From assembly GCF_016316925.1 (NCBI RefSeq), contig NZ_JAEEGB010000014.1, positions 1-64,000 of the forward strand: DNA of 64,000 nt, in the 5' to 3' direction. Shown piece after piece: positions 34,558 to 45,900 of the stretch; position 1 is the stretch's first letter, and each line of letters begins with the position of its first letter. The translations under genes and the position numbers were made by a program. Below the pieces are notes generated by a model, which was not told the origin of the DNA, ran no database searches, and saw only the letters and a program-made list of their open reading frames with translations. This DNA is from Clostridium aciditolerans. Lineage in GTDB: Bacteria > Bacillota > Clostridia > Clostridiales > Clostridiaceae.

Positions 34558-35925
34558 ATGAGTATGGATTTTGGCCTAAGTTTAACTCAGGAACAGAAAT
34601 TAGTAATGACTCAAGAGATGCAGTTATCGGTTAAAATTCTTCAGATGTCAAGCTTTGAATTGCAAGAACATGTAGAAAAGGAATTACAAGAAAATCCCGT
34701 ACTTGATGCTAAAAGTATTGATGCAAATAATGAAGAAAAAAATAAAGTAGACTATAAAGAATTAATTAAGTACTTTGAATTTGATAACTATAGCCATCAT
34801 AGCTATGAAAAAAATGAAGATGATGATGTGTCTCCTTTTAATTTTATTTCTGAAAAAAAATCATTAAAAGAGTATTTAAAAGAGCAAATAAGGGACCTAG
34901 ATGAAAAAGGATATATAAAAGCTATATGCTTATATATCATTGAAAACTTGGATGAAAGAGGATATCTAGCAGTAAAAGATAAAGATATAAGTGATGAGCT
35001 AAAAATATCACTAGAGCTTACTGAATATTGTATACAAATAATACAATCTCTTGAGCCAGACGGAATAGGAGCAAGAGATTTAAAGGAATGCCTAAAAATA
35101 CAAATATATAAGAAAGCGTTGGAAGACGATATTATATATACTATAATAGACAAATATTTAGAAGCATTAGCTGAAAATAAATACACTTTCATTGCAAAGG
35201 AATTAAATATAGATGTTAAACAAGCACAGGAGTATGGAGATATAATAAAATCTCTTTATCCTAAACCATCAAGAGGTTTCTATACTGGAGAAGAGGTCAA
35301 GTATATAACTCCAGATGCATATATAAAGAAAATAGATGATGAGTATTATATAATAATGAATGATGATATCCTTCCTAAACTAAGTATTAATGAAATTTAT
35401 AAGGAAATAATAAGAAATGAAGATGATAAAAATGCTGTAGATTATGTAAAAGAAAAGCTAAATAGTGCTTTATTTTTAATCAAAAGTATACAGCATAGAA
35501 AAAGTACTATATATAGAGTTCTGGAGAATATTTTAGAACTACAAAGAGATTACTTTGATTATGGTGAAGAATATTTAAAACCTATGACACTTAGAGAAGT
35601 AGCAGAAAGCTTGGAAATGCATGAGTCAACTATAAGTAGAGCTATTAGAGATAAATACATATATACAAGTAGAGGGACAGTAAAAATAAAAGATTTATTT
35701 ACTACTGCTATATCATCCTCCGGAACTGGCGAAGATGTTTCTGTAAGAATAATTAAAAAGGCTATAAAAGATCTGATAGATAAAGAAGATAAAAAGAAGC
35801 CTCTTTCAGATCAGGTTATATGCGATTTACTTAATAAAGAAGGAATGAATATTTCAAGAAGAACTGTAGCAAAATATAGAGAGGAACTGGGGATAAAGTC
35901 ATCTAAGGGAAGAAAACGATTTTAG
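34558..35925 (+). CDS. rpoN: RNA polymerase sigma-54 factor
   Basis: The protein has 455 residues. Region I is Gln/Leu-rich (SLTQEQKLVMTQEMQLSVKILQMS), an acidic stretch follows, then the core-binding domain (DPIGARDL-like PDGIGARDLKECL) and the DNA-binding part with an HTH (LREVAESLEMHESTISRAIRDKY). The RpoN box is SRRTVAKYREELG near the C-terminus. ATG 34558 is preceded by CGGGGTGA; the frame upstream lacks a better start. It directs -24/-12 promoters with enhancer-binding proteins, none of which are in the window. rpoN before cggR is a usual clostridial order. Confidence 0.93.
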   Translation: MSMDFGLSLTQEQKLVMTQEMQLSVKILQMSSFELQEHVEKELQENPVLDAKSIDANNEEKNKVDYKELIKYFEFDNYSHHSYEKNEDDDVSPFNFISEKKSLKEYLKEQIRDLDEKGYIKAICLYIIENLDERGYLAVKDKDISDELKISLELTEYCIQIIQSLEPDGIGARDLKECLKIQIYKKALEDDIIYTIIDKYLEALAENKYTFIAKELNIDVKQAQEYGDIIKSLYPKPSRGFYTGEEVKYITPDAYIKKIDDEYYIIMNDDILPKLSINEIYKEIIRNEDDKNAVDYVKEKLNSALFLIKSIQHRKSTIYRVLENILELQRDYFDYGEEYLKPMTLREVAESLEMHESTISRAIRDKYIYTSRGTVKIKDLFTTAISSSGTGEDVSVRIIKKAIKDLIDKEDKKKPLSDQVICDLLNKEGMNISRRTVAKYREELGIKSSKGRKRF

Positions 35926-35999
35926 TCCCCTTCCCTTATTGTTCACAATTTATTCACATTTTTTTTGAAAATACTATTTAAAAAAAATAATATTTGTCT

Positions 36000-36046
36000 T
36001 ATAATATAAGTGGGACACAAAAGTTAGTAGTGGGACGATAAATGTC
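36000..36046 (+). promoter_or_regulatory. cggR -10 box and CggR operator
   Basis: TATAAT at 36000-36005 is followed by TGGGAC (36011-36016), 6 bases, GTTA, 4 bases, TGGGAC (36031-36036), 6 bases, TGTC (36043-36046). This spacing matches the known CggR operator of Bacillus (CGGGAC-N6-TGTC-N4-CGGGAC-N6-TGTC). It overlaps the transcription start region of cggR, so CggR should repress its own operon until fructose-1,6-bisphosphate rises. Confidence 0.75.
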
Positions 36047-36062
36047 CAAAGAGGTGTTTTGT

Positions 36063-37088
36063 TTGGAAGAAGTTTTAAAATTACAACAGAAAATAGTTCC
36101 TGAAATAGTGGAATTATTTGAGAAAAGATATAATATATTAAGAACTATATACTATAATCAACCAATAGGACGAAGAGTACTTGCTAATAATTTAGGAATT
36201 GGTGAAAGAATAGTAAGAACAGAAATAAACTTTTTAAAGAGTCAAAACTTTATAGAGATAAGTACTCCAGGTATGACAATAACAGATGAGGGAGAAGAGA
36301 TAATCGATAAGCTTAAAGATTTTATCCATCATCTAAGGGGTTTATCAGAAATAGAAAAATTCTTAAAAGAGAGTTTAAAACTGAGAAATGTAATAATTGT
36401 TCCTGGAGATTTAAATGAAGACAGCACGGTTATTAACGAGTTAGGTAGAGCTGCATCAAATTATTTGAAAAGTGTAGTGAAAGACAACAGTATTATTGCT
36501 ATAACAGGAGGTTCCACCGTAAAAGAAGTTATTGACAATATGCCAAAAGTAGCAGGCCTGAAAGATATACTAGTAGTACCTGCCAGAGGTGGAATGGGGA
36601 AAAATGTAGAAACTCAAGCAAATACCCTAGCTGCTAAACTTGCAAATAAGGTAGAAGGAAACTACAAATTACTACATGTTCCAGATAACTTAAGTGACAA
36701 GGCTATGAGCACCATAATAAAAGAAACAGATATCCAGGATATATTAAGCAACATATATAATGCAAATATATTAATTTATGGTGTAGGAAGAGCAGAGCTT
36801 ATGGCTGAGCGAAGAGGACTTTCAGAAGAAGAAATAGATGAGCTAAAGGATAAAGGTGCTGTTGGAGAAGCCTTCGGGTATTATTTCAACAAAGAAGGAA
36901 AAATAGTTCATTCTACACCAAGTATAGGAATAAGAAATGAAGAGATTGGAAAAATAGAAACATTGATAGCTGTAGCAGGAGGAAAAAGTAAAGCAAAGGC
37001 AATTATTGCTACACAATTAAACAATCCAAATGGAGTGTTAATTACAGACGAAGGCGCAGCTAGAGAATTAATAAATCTTTTCAAGTAG
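36063..37088 (+). CDS. cggR: Central glycolytic genes regulator
   Basis: This 341-residue SorC/DeoR-type repressor has an N-terminal winged HTH (about 1-85; ANNLGIGERIVRTEINFLKSQNF) and a sugar-phosphate-binding domain (ITGGSTVKEV, GGMGKNVETQANTLA, YGVGRAELMAERR, GEAFGYYF). Fructose-1,6-bisphosphate is the known effector. An ATG at 36042 lies in the operator; the TTG at 36063, 6 bases after AAAGAGGTG, gives an N-terminus (MEEVLKLQQKIVPEI) aligning with Bacillus CggR, so I use it. gap starts 52 bases downstream. Confidence 0.92.
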   Translation: MEEVLKLQQKIVPEIVELFEKRYNILRTIYYNQPIGRRVLANNLGIGERIVRTEINFLKSQNFIEISTPGMTITDEGEEIIDKLKDFIHHLRGLSEIEKFLKESLKLRNVIIVPGDLNEDSTVINELGRAASNYLKSVVKDNSIIAITGGSTVKEVIDNMPKVAGLKDILVVPARGGMGKNVETQANTLAAKLANKVEGNYKLLHVPDNLSDKAMSTIIKETDIQDILSNIYNANILIYGVGRAELMAERRGLSEEEIDELKDKGAVGEAFGYYFNKEGKIVHSTPSIGIRNEEIGKIETLIAVAGGKSKAKAIIATQLNNPNGVLITDEGAARELINLFK

Positions 37089-37140
37089 ACAGTAAATTTA
37101 AAATCTATATATAAAAATATATTTTTTAGGAGGAATTACA

Positions 37141-38139
37141 ATGGTTAAAGTAGCTATTAATGGTTTTGGAAGAATAGGAAGATTGGCATTAAGACTGATG
37201 ATCAACAACCCAGAATTTGAAGTTGTTGCAATAAATGACTTAACAGACGCTAAAACATTAGCACATTTATTCAAATATGATTCAGCTCAAGGAAGATTTG
37301 ATGGAGAAATCAAAGTTGAAGAAGGAGCTTTCGTGGTTAACGGAAAAGAAATAAAAGTAACTGCTGAAAGAAATCCAGCAAACTTACCATGGGGACAATT
37401 AGGAGTAGACGTAGTATTAGAATGTACTGGTTTCTTCACTTCAAAAGAAAAAGCAGAAGCTCACATACAAGCTGGTGCAAAGAAGGTTGTTATATCAGCA
37501 CCTGCAACAGGAGACTTAAAGACAGTTGTATTTAACGTAAATCAAAATGTATTAGATGGAACAGAAACAGTTATATCTGGTGCATCATGTACAACAAACT
37601 GCTTAGCTCCAATGGCTAAAGTATTACAAGATAAATTTGGTTTAACAAAAGGATTTATGACTACAATCCATGCTTATACAAATGATCAAAACACTTTAGA
37701 CGCTCCACACGGAAAAGGTGACTTAAGAAGAGCAAGAGCAGCAGCTGCAAACATCGTTCCAAACTCAACTGGTGCAGCTAAAGCTATCGGTTTAGTTATA
37801 CCTGAATTAAAAGGTAAATTAGATGGAGGAGCTCAAAGAGTTCCAGTTATAACTGGTTCATTAACTGAATTAGTTTGTACTTTAGAAAAGAAAGTAACAG
37901 CTGATGAAATAAATGCAGCAATGAAAGCTGCTGCTAACGAGTCATTCGGATACACTGAAGAACCATTAGTATCTTCAGATATAATCGGAATCAGCTTCGG
38001 TTCATTATTTGATGGAACTCAAACTAAGGTTATGGAAGTAAATGGTGAGCAATTAGTTAAAGTTGCTTCATGGTATGACAATGAAATGTCATATACTTCA
38101 CAATTAATCAGAACTTTAAAATATTTTGTTACTAAATAG
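37141..38139 (+). CDS. gap: Glyceraldehyde-3-phosphate dehydrogenase
   Basis: This 332-residue enzyme oxidises and phosphorylates glyceraldehyde-3-phosphate with NAD+. The NAD motif INGFGRIGR is at the N-terminus; catalytic C150 is in [12 protein letters not shown] and the partner His is in [21 protein letters not shown] is near the C-terminus. TTAGGAGGAA precedes the ATG. The sequence has the preferred-codon look of a highly expressed gene. It is controlled by CggR and followed by a terminator. Confidence 0.96.
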   Translation: MVKVAINGFGRIGRLALRLMINNPEFEVVAINDLTDAKTLAHLFKYDSAQGRFDGEIKVEEGAFVVNGKEIKVTAERNPANLPWGQLGVDVVLECTGFFTSKEKAEAHIQAGAKKVVISAPATGDLKTVVFNVNQNVLDGTETVISGASCTTNCLAPMAKVLQDKFGLTKGFMTTIHAYTNDQNTLDAPHGKGDLRRARAAAANIVPNSTGAAKAIGLVIPELKGKLDGGAQRVPVITGSLTELVCTLEKKVTADEINAAMKAAANESFGYTEEPLVSSDIIGISFGSLFDGTQTKVMEVNGEQLVKVASWYDNEMSYTSQLIRTLKYFVTK

Positions 38140-38169
38140 TTAAAGTCTTAAAACGTAAATGTATCATAT

Positions 38170-38212
38170 AGGTCTGGTTTTGTAGTTTTGGCTATAAGGC
38201 CAGACCTTTTTC
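38170..38212 (+). terminator. Intrinsic terminator between gap and pgk
   Basis: AGGTCTGG (38170-38177) pairs with CCAGACCT (38200-38207), with weaker TTTTGTAG/CTATAAGG pairing inside, then TTTTT. It should raise gap mRNA relative to pgk. A TATAAT at 38275-38280 may give pgk its own promoter. Confidence 0.75.
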
Positions 38213-38373
38213 AAATAACTTGATTCCTGTTAATAATATTGTGATAAAAATATGGAAAATACTAAGTAATGGTATATAATATAGAATTGAGAGATGTGGG
38301 TTGTTTTTGTTCCAGTGTTAAAAAAGCAAGCTGCACTCCAAGTTTTCTAATTTAAAAAAGAGGGGTGTTTTTA

Positions 38374-39567
38374 ATGGCTTTTAATAAAAAGACAATAGAA
38401 GATGTAGAAGTAAGAGGAAAAAGAGTTTTAGTAAGATGTGATTTTAACGTTCCACTAGCAGAAGGAAGAATAACTGATGAAAATAGATTAGTTGGAGCTA
38501 TGCCAACTATAAAATACTTAATAGAAAATGGAGCAAAAGTTATACTTTGCTCACACCTTGGAAAAGCTAAAGGACCAGATGCAACAAAGACTTTAGCTCC
38601 AGTTGCTAAGAGATTATCAGAAATGTTAGGAAAAGAAGTAGTTTTTGCTGCTGATGATGTTGTTGTTGGAGAAAATGCTAAAACTGCTGTAGCTAACATG
38701 AAAGACGGAGATGTAGTTCTTCTTGAAAACACAAGATTTAGACCAGAAGAAGGAAAGAACGAAGAGTCATTCTCAAAAGATTTAGCTTCACTAGCTGATA
38801 TATTTGTAAATGATGCATTCGGAACAGCTCACAGAGCTCACTGTTCAACTGTTGGAGTTACTCAGTTTGTACCAGTATCAGTATGCGGATACTTAATTCA
38901 AAAAGAATTAAAGTTCTTAGGAGAAGCTGTTGAAAATCCAGTAAGACCATTTGTTGCAATACTTGGCGGAGCTAAAGTATCAGACAAAATCAATGTTATA
39001 AACAACTTACTAGAAAAAGTTGATACTCTAATAATCGGTGGAGGAATGGCTTATACATTCTTAAAAGCACAAGGATTTTCAATAGGAACATCACTTCTTG
39101 AAGCTGATAAAGTTGATTACGCAAAAGAAATGATGGATAAAGCAGAAGCTAAGGGAGTTAAATTATTACTTCCAGTAGATAACGTAGTTGGAGATAAGTT
39201 TGCTGCAGATGCAACTCCAATTGTAACTGAAGATCAAAACATTCCAGAAGGACATATGGGTCTTGATATTGGACCAAAGACTGCTGAACTTTATGCTAAT
39301 GCTGTTAAGGAAGCTAAAACAGTTATTTGGAACGGACCAATGGGAGTATTCGAATTCGAAAACTTTGCAAAAGGTACTATTGCAGTAGCAAAAGCTATGG
39401 CTGATTCAGATGCTACAACTGTTATCGGTGGAGGAGATAGTGCAGCTGCTGTTAATATATTAGGATTCGGAGATAAGATGACTCACATATCAACTGGTGG
39501 TGGAGCATCACTTGAATTCTTAGAAGGAAAAGTATTACCAGGAATAGAAGCGCTAAACGACAAGTAA
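38374..39567 (+). CDS. pgk: Phosphoglycerate kinase
   Basis: This 397-residue two-domain kinase makes ATP from 1,3-bisphosphoglycerate. The N-domain motif [12 protein letters not shown], the basic-patch [12 protein letters not shown] and SVGVTQFVP-type region are present; the C-domain has [20 protein letters not shown] and the nucleotide loop [12 protein letters not shown] 38374 follows AGAGGGGTG; a GTG three codons earlier overlaps that site. The stop lies at the edge of a perfect A/T-flanked hairpin. Confidence 0.96.
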   Translation: MAFNKKTIEDVEVRGKRVLVRCDFNVPLAEGRITDENRLVGAMPTIKYLIENGAKVILCSHLGKAKGPDATKTLAPVAKRLSEMLGKEVVFAADDVVVGENAKTAVANMKDGDVVLLENTRFRPEEGKNEESFSKDLASLADIFVNDAFGTAHRAHCSTVGVTQFVPVSVCGYLIQKELKFLGEAVENPVRPFVAILGGAKVSDKINVINNLLEKVDTLIIGGGMAYTFLKAQGFSIGTSLLEADKVDYAKEMMDKAEAKGVKLLLPVDNVVGDKFAADATPIVTEDQNIPEGHMGLDIGPKTAELYANAVKEAKTVIWNGPMGVFEFENFAKGTIAVAKAMADSDATTVIGGGDSAAAVNILGFGDKMTHISTGGGASLEFLEGKVLPGIEALNDK

Positions 39568-39595
39568 TAAAAATAATACGACGTATTATTTTTAT
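39567..39595 (+). terminator. Terminator-like palindrome after pgk
   Basis: ATAAAAATAATAC and GTATTATTTTTAT form a perfect 13-bp stem with loop GAC. It links the pgk stop codon to repeat copy H. Confidence 0.7.
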
Positions 39596-39785
39596 CAGAG
39601 GACAGAGGACAATTGACAGAGGACAGTGAAGGAGGATTTTTCTCCGCTACACTACAAAAAATCTTTAATTATATTATAAGCCGATGTTTCACATTAGTGA
39701 AACGAGCTCAAAAATAAATTAGTTTTCTGAAGTAAGGAAGAAAACTCACCTTCTCTGTCCTCTGTACTCTGTCAATTGTCCTCTT
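39596..39785 (+). repeat. Heptamer-ended repeat, copy H
   Basis: 190 bp. Left array GAGGACA, GAGGACA, ATTGACA, GAGGACA, GTGAAGG; right array inverted with a variant TGTACTC unit. Middle stem GTTTCAC/GTGAAAC, compensatory to copies A and F. It separates pgk from tpiA. An AAAATTTTG..CAAAATTTT hairpin follows at 39788-39812. Confidence 0.85.
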
Positions 39786-39874
39786 TAAAAATTTTGTATC
39801 GCAAAATTTTTAAGTTACGAATTACAGTAAGATTATTAAGTGTTTAAAATAAAATAGAATCGAGGTAATTAATA

Positions 39875-40621
39875 ATGAGAAGATCAATAATAGCTGGAAA
39901 CTGGAAAATGAACAACACTATAGAAGAAGGACTAAAACTAGTTGAAGAGTTAAAAGGTTTAGTGAAAGAAGCAAAAGGTGATGTAGTTGTTTGCCCACCA
40001 TTTGTGGCTTTAGATGCAGTATTAAAAGCAGTTAAAGGAACAAATATAAAAGTTGGTGCACAGAATATGCACTTTGAAGAAAAGGGAGCATATACTGGAG
40101 AAGTTGCACCAGCAATGCTTGCAGCTATGGGTGTTGAATATGTAATAATTGGACATAGTGAAAGAAGACAATATTTTAACGAAACTGACGAAACTGTAAA
40201 TAAGAAGACTAAAAAGGCTTTTGAGCACAACTTAACTCCAATAGTTTGCTGTGGAGAAAGCTTAGAAGAAAGAGAAGCAAATATAACTGAAGAAGTTTTA
40301 GGAAGACAAATAAAATTAGATTTAGCAGGATTAACAAATGAGCAAGTTGAAAAGTTAGTTGTAGCTTATGAGCCAATTTGGGCTATAGGAACTGGCAAAA
40401 CAGCTACTGATGAGCAAGCCAATGAAACAATAGCTTATATTAGAAATGTAATAGCTGGAATGTATGGAAAAGAAACTGCTGAAAAAACAAGAATTCAATA
40501 TGGTGGTTCTGTAAAACCAAGCACAATAAAGGCTCAAATGGCACAATCAGATATAGATGGTGCGTTAGTTGGAGGAGCTAGTCTAAAAGCAGAAGATTTT
40601 GCTGCAATAGTAAACTATTAA
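39875..40621 (+). CDS. tpiA: Triosephosphate isomerase
   Basis: This 248-residue TIM barrel interconverts dihydroxyacetone phosphate and glyceraldehyde-3-phosphate. It has GNWKMN at the start with the catalytic Lys, catalytic H94 in IIGHSERR, catalytic E166 in [12 protein letters not shown] and the phosphate loop YGGSVKP. GAGGTAAT precedes the ATG. Repeat copies flank it on both sides, so its link to the pgk and gpmI transcripts may depend on read-through. Confidence 0.96.
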   Translation: MRRSIIAGNWKMNNTIEEGLKLVEELKGLVKEAKGDVVVCPPFVALDAVLKAVKGTNIKVGAQNMHFEEKGAYTGEVAPAMLAAMGVEYVIIGHSERRQYFNETDETVNKKTKKAFEHNLTPIVCCGESLEEREANITEEVLGRQIKLDLAGLTNEQVEKLVVAYEPIWAIGTGKTATDEQANETIAYIRNVIAGMYGKETAEKTRIQYGGSVKPSTIKAQMAQSDIDGALVGGASLKAEDFAAIVNY

Positions 40622-40644
40622 AATTATGCGACGCAAAATTTTTA

Positions 40645-40841
40645 TAGAGGACAGAGGACAATTGACAGAGGACAATGAAGGAGGATTTTTCTCCGCTGTG
40701 CTGCGAAAAATCTTTAATTTATACAATGAATCGATGTTTCGACTTAGCGAAACGAGCTTAAAAATATAATAGTTTTCTGACGTAAGGAAGAAAACTTACC
40801 TTCACTGTCCACTGTCCTCTGTCCTCTGTCAATTGTCCTCT
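40645..40841 (+). repeat. Heptamer-ended repeat, copy I
   Basis: 197 bp. Left array GAGGACA, GAGGACA, ATTGACA, GAGGACA, ATGAAGG; right array inverted with an extra TGTCCAC unit. Middle stem GTTTCG/CGAAAC. Hairpins of the AAAATTATGCG type flank both ends (40618-40645 and 40842-40870). Confidence 0.85.
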
Positions 40842-40926
40842 AAAAAAATTACGTCGCATAATTTTTATACTATGAATCAATCGTTGATTTAAAAATTTAT
40901 AACTTAAAAACTTTTGGAGGGTAAAA

Positions 40927-42456
40927 ATGAGTAAAAAACCAGTAATGCTAATGGTACTTGATGGATTCGGACTTTCAGATAGAGAAGATGGAAATGCAAT
41001 TAGAGCAGCGTACAAACCTAACTATGATAGATATTGGAATAACTATCCTCATACTCAAATAAAAGCAAGTGGATTAAGTGTTGGACTTCCAGAAGGACAA
41101 ATGGGAAACTCAGAAGTTGGACATCTAAATATTGGTGCTGGAAGAATAGTATATCAAGCGCTTACAAGAATAACAAAATCTATTAATGACGGTGACTTTT
41201 TTGAAAATGAGGCATTAAATAATGCTGTAAACAATGCACTACAGAATAACTCAGCTCTTCATTTAATGGGGCTTTTATCAGATGGAGGAGTTCATTCACA
41301 TATAGATCATTTAAAAGGACTTCTAAGATTAGCTAAACAAAAAGGAGTAAACAAGGTATATCTTCATGCCTTTACAGATGGAAGAGACGTTCCGCCTTCA
41401 TCAGCAATACAGTTTATTGAAGATATTGAAAACTTCATGAGAGAGCTAGGGGTTGGAGAGATAGCCACTGTATCGGGAAGATACTATGCTATGGATAGAG
41501 ATAAGAGATGGGAAAGAGTAAACTTGGCTTATAACGCTATGGTACTTGGAAAAGGTGAAGAATCAGTAAGTGCAGTAGAAGCCATAAAAAAATCATACAA
41601 TGATAACAAAACAGATGAATTTGTAATTCCAACAGTAATAGTTAAGGACGGAAGACCAACAGCTACAATAAATAGTAAAGACTCAGTAGTATTCTTTAAT
41701 TTCAGACCAGATAGAGCAAGAGAAATAACAAGGGCAATAAATGATAGAGTATTTGACGGATTTTCAAGAGAGCCACTAAACCTTGTATTTGTAACTATGA
41801 CAGAGTATGATGCTACACTTGAAAATGTGCAAATAGCATTTGGAGCTGAAAGTTACACAAATACTCTTGGTGAATATGTAAGCAAACTAGGCAAAAATCA
41901 ACTAAGAATAGCTGAAACTGAAAAATATGCTCATGTAACCTTTTTCTTTAATGGAGGGGTAGAAGAGCCTAATGCAAATGAAGATAGAGCTTTAATACCT
42001 TCACCAAAGGTTGCAACCTACGACCTTCAACCAGAAATGAGTGCATATAAGGTTACAGAAGAGCTTATAAATAGAATAGATGAAGACAAATATGATTTAA
42101 TCATATTAAACTATGCAAATCCAGATATGGTTGGACATACAGGCGTATTTGAAGCTGCCAAAAAAGCAATAGAAGTTGTGGATGAATGTTTAGGCAAAAT
42201 TGTTGATAAAGTATTGGAGAAGAATGGAGCAGTATTTATAACTGCAGACCACGGAAATGCAGAACAGATGATAGACTACTCAACAGGGGCGCCAATGACA
42301 GCGCATACAACAGACGATGTTCCATTTATATATGTATCAGAAAATGCTAGTGAGTTAAGAGAAGGTGGAGTACTAGCAGATATAGCACCAACTATGCTTC
42401 AAACTATGGGGCTTGAAAAGCCTAAAGAAATGACTGGAAGTAGCCTTATAAAGTAA
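40927..42456 (+). CDS. gpmI: 2,3-bisphosphoglycerate-independent phosphoglycerate mutase
   Basis: This 509-residue alkaline-phosphatase-like enzyme uses two Mn ions to interconvert 3- and 2-phosphoglycerate. VLDGFG gives the first metal Asp and catalytic S62 is in [15 protein letters not shown]. The transferase domain follows ([32 protein letters not shown]), and the C-terminal metal residues are in [12 protein letters not shown] and [20 protein letters not shown] precedes the ATG. In many clostridia eno follows; here repeats and a minus-strand redox cluster intervene. Confidence 0.95.
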   Translation: MSKKPVMLMVLDGFGLSDREDGNAIRAAYKPNYDRYWNNYPHTQIKASGLSVGLPEGQMGNSEVGHLNIGAGRIVYQALTRITKSINDGDFFENEALNNAVNNALQNNSALHLMGLLSDGGVHSHIDHLKGLLRLAKQKGVNKVYLHAFTDGRDVPPSSAIQFIEDIENFMRELGVGEIATVSGRYYAMDRDKRWERVNLAYNAMVLGKGEESVSAVEAIKKSYNDNKTDEFVIPTVIVKDGRPTATINSKDSVVFFNFRPDRAREITRAINDRVFDGFSREPLNLVFVTMTEYDATLENVQIAFGAESYTNTLGEYVSKLGKNQLRIAETEKYAHVTFFFNGGVEEPNANEDRALIPSPKVATYDLQPEMSAYKVTEELINRIDEDKYDLIILNYANPDMVGHTGVFEAAKKAIEVVDECLGKIVDKVLEKNGAVFITADHGNAEQMIDYSTGAPMTAHTTDDVPFIYVSENASELREGGVLADIAPTMLQTMGLEKPKEMTGSSLIK

Positions 42457-42461
42457 AGTAT

Positions 42462-42832
42462 AGGGGTAATAGACCGAAAGTTAACTTATACGCCGGAATA
42501 TGTTTCCAAGCTTCAGCACGTTAAAAACTTTTAGCCACTCTAAAGCTTAAGCAGATATCCCAAATCTTTGATTTGGTGATAGTCGCTTACACAGAGTGCG
42601 TGCTTCAAAACAACCTAAGAACTTTCGAGAACTCGCTACGCTCAGTTCGGACCAACATATCAATTACCATTGATACGTTGCTCGTGAAAAGCCATTTAGG
42701 CTTTTCACCAACTTAAAGTTCTAAGGTTCTCTTAAAGCCCTTAGCTAAGATTGGCACAAAGTTTTTAAATCTACTTCAGCTTTGGAAACATATCCCTCTG
42801 TATAAGCTAACTTTCTAGTTAGTTTCCCTATA
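42462..42832 (+). repeat. Palindromic repeat family 2, copy 2 with nested insertion
   Basis: About 370 bp, in opposite orientation to the copy at 15991-16246. The shared outer parts include GACCGAAAGTTAACTTATAC, AACCTAAGAACTTTCGAGAA and TGGCACAAAGTTTTTAAATC. Relative to copy 1 it contains an inserted block at 42549-42607 (TAAGCAGATATCCC to GTGCGTGCTT), and a further hairpin block (GTGAAAAGCC/GGCTTTTCAC) near 42682-42708. No gene is present. Confidence 0.75.
42549..42607 (+). repeat. Module 3 repeat, nested in family 2 copy 2
   Basis: The block TAAGCAGATATCCC, hairpin AAATCTTTGATTT, AGTCGCTTACACAGAGTG is absent from copy 1 at the same place. A related block lies at 61161-61235 and part of its complement lies inside repeat copy G. 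Confidence 0.6.
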
Positions 42833-42865
42833 GATTGTTAATTCTTTAATTCAATATTTATACTC

Positions 42866-42927
42866 ATAAAGCCCCATATATGGTTTTCTTTAAAAGGATA
42901 TATAGAAAACATATATAGGGCTTTATA
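42866..42927. terminator. Long hairpin between convergent gpmI and the redox cluster
   Basis: ATAAAGCCCCATATATGGTTTTCT and AGAAAACATATATAGGGCTTTAT are complementary except for a few bases. The stem lies between the ends of gpmI and the minus-strand redox genes and may stop transcription from both sides. Confidence 0.6.
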
Positions 42928-42932
42928 ATTTA

Positions 42933-45900
42933 CTATCTAGTTAATCCCGTTTCCTTTAAGTAGGAATCAAATCTCATTTGAATAGAGTCGTAAACTTTTT
43001 TATCTTTAAACATTTTGTCACCGTTAGGTAAAGCTAAAACAGCCTTTTTAGATTCCTTGTTAAAGCCATCTGTACAAAGAACCTGTGAACCATAGGTATT
43101 TGTTCTACTGTTTGGTACATAGATTTCCTCATTTTGTATATCTGCTTCACATAATCCGCTGTATGCTTCTATTTCAGAGGATAACATTTCTGATGCCTGT
43201 TTCAAAGTTACAATGTTTATATCTAAGTGTTGTGCAATCTTTGACAGGTTATTAAACAATGTATTAACATTTGCAGTACTTATTGCTGGAGTAATTTTTT
43301 GTACTTTTCTATCTGATCTAGTCAATGTACCCTCGGATTCAGCAAAGCTTCCAATTGGAACAACAACATTTGAAATTAATGCTGTGTCAGTCATAAAGGT
43401 GTCAAGGGTCGCTAAGAACTCAAGATTCTTTAAAATTTCAGCTGTGTCTTTATCATCACCTACAGGGTCTTCTCCTATGATAACAGCTGCCTTAATTTTT
43501 CCTTCTTTCATTTGTTCAAGCATCTCCATACCCTTGGCTTTTATACCAATGTCTATAAAGCCTTGAGCATTGCTGATGGAGCGTACAATTATAATTCCAC
43601 TATGTGGTTTTCCTATCTTGCCTGTTATTACTGCAGCGTCTGCAAGTAATTTATAAGTATCTTCAGTTACTATATCATCATCAATGACGATTATTGCTTT
43701 TTTAGCTTCTCCATACATCTTAGCAAGCTTAGCGGCATCAGTGCAATCCTTAGCATCTTTTACATAATTCTTTAGACTATCCAGATTTTCAGCTTTGTTT
43801 GAAACTTCATTTTCATTTATATATCCACCATCAAATAATGCTTTAATGAAGGATTTTAGGAATTCTATATTGTTATAAGGATTAAACGAAATATTTGCGT
43901 AATCCTCCATTCTTGTTTTGTTACTGCTTATAGATACTAGTTTAGCTTTTTCTCTAGCAGCGTACTTCATCTTTACTGCCATAACGGGATGATTCTCATC
44001 TACATTTCCTATTGAAACTATTAAATCGGTGCTGTATAACTCATCATAACTATTTGTAGAAGCATTATATCCAATGACACTTTCCATTCCTGAAGCCTCA
44101 CTGCTAGTCATTGAGCCTATAAAACTCGTATTTAGTTTATCTGCAATCTTTTTAGCAATAAATACCTCTTCGTTAGCAAACCTTGGTGAAGCAAGAATTG
44201 CCACACTGTTATCTCCATATTGACCTTTTACTAGTTGAAGATTTTTAGAGATAAGAGTTAGAGCTTCTTCTAAATCAACCTCAATACTTTCTCCCTTTCT
44301 TCTTACAACAGATGTTTTAACTCTATTTTTATCATTGATAAAGTTTATGCCAAATCTACCTTTAACACATAGTAGGCCTTCATCTTTACTTCTATTTGGG
44401 ATAGATTTGTACACAAGGTTTCCTTTAGATTGAAGTACCAAATTACATCCTACACCGCAGTAGTTGCATACAGAATTTATATTGTCAAAATCTACAGGAA
44501 CCTGTTTTTTAACAGCTTCTTTTTCTATGCATGCTCCAGTTGGGCAGACATCTACACACTGACCGCAGGATATACATGAGCTTTCTTGAAGAGGTAAGTT
44601 AAACTCAGGAATTACCTTAGAGTCAAAGCCTCTCTTTTCAAGTCCTATAGCTGTAACTCCTATAAATTCCTCGCAGGCTCTAACGCACTGACCGCACAGT
44701 ATACACTTATCAGCATTTCTTGTTATGAAAGGATGATTTTGTTCTTCTTGTCTCTTATGTTTTTCTCCACATATTCTCTCAGTATCTATATCATGTTTTT
44801 CAATATATTTTATAAGCTTACATTCGAAATAATCATGACATCCACACTCAAGACATCTTGAAGCCTCTCTTAAAGCTACTTCTTCAGTAAAGGTTTCAGA
44901 GATTGGGCTAAAGCTAAGTTTTCTTTTTTCTGCAGGGACTACTACTTGAGGCTCTCTATTTTGTTTTTCTACATGTTCAAAGTCCTTTTTACATAAATCA
45001 TTTTGAACTATATAGTTTGGATTAGCAACTGGAATTATAACGCCATTTAAATAGCTATGGATAACTCTTGCAGCATTTTTCCCTTGAGCTATTGCCTCTA
45101 TAGCTATCTTAGGTCCAGTTGAAGCTTCGCCTCCTGCAAATACACCTTCAATATTTGTTTCAAAGGTATTTTCATTAACTGAAATAGTGCCTTTTCTTGT
45201 TGTTGTAAGTTCTTTGACACAATCTGCATTTACTCTCTGTCCAATTGCTGAAACAATAAGATCTGCTTCAAAAGTAATTTCTTCTCCCTCTATAGGTTCA
45301 GGTTTTCTTCTTCCAGATGCATCGGCTTCTCCAAGCCTCATTTTTTGGCATCTTATAGTGGTAGCTCTTGTACCATTACCCGTGATTTCTACAGGTGCTA
45401 CAAGAAAATTAAATTCTACCCCTTCTTCTTCTGCTTCATCTATTTCAATTTTTTCTGCAGGCATTTCATCTCTGGTCCTTCTATATAGAAGTTTAACGTT
45501 TTCTGCTCCAAGTCTTACAGCAGTTCTGGCAACGTCCATAGCAGTGTTTCCACCGCCAATAACTATAACTTTGTTACCCATATATATTGGCTCTGACTGT
45601 GTAGCCATTCTTAAAAAGTCTATACCGCCAAGAACACCTTCCATATCTTGACCTTTACATCCAATATCTGAACTTGCCCAAGCGCCTATTGCTACGAAGA
45701 CAGCATCATATGTTTTTTGAAGATATGGTAGACTTATATCTGCACCAAGTTTAACGTTACATTTAATCTCTACGCCCATTTTTCTTAAGGTATCTATTTC
45801 AGCATCTAATATTTCCTTAGGAAGACGATATTGTGGTATACCATATCTGAGCATTCCACCAGGTTTAGGCATACTTTCATAGATTACAACTTCATGACCT

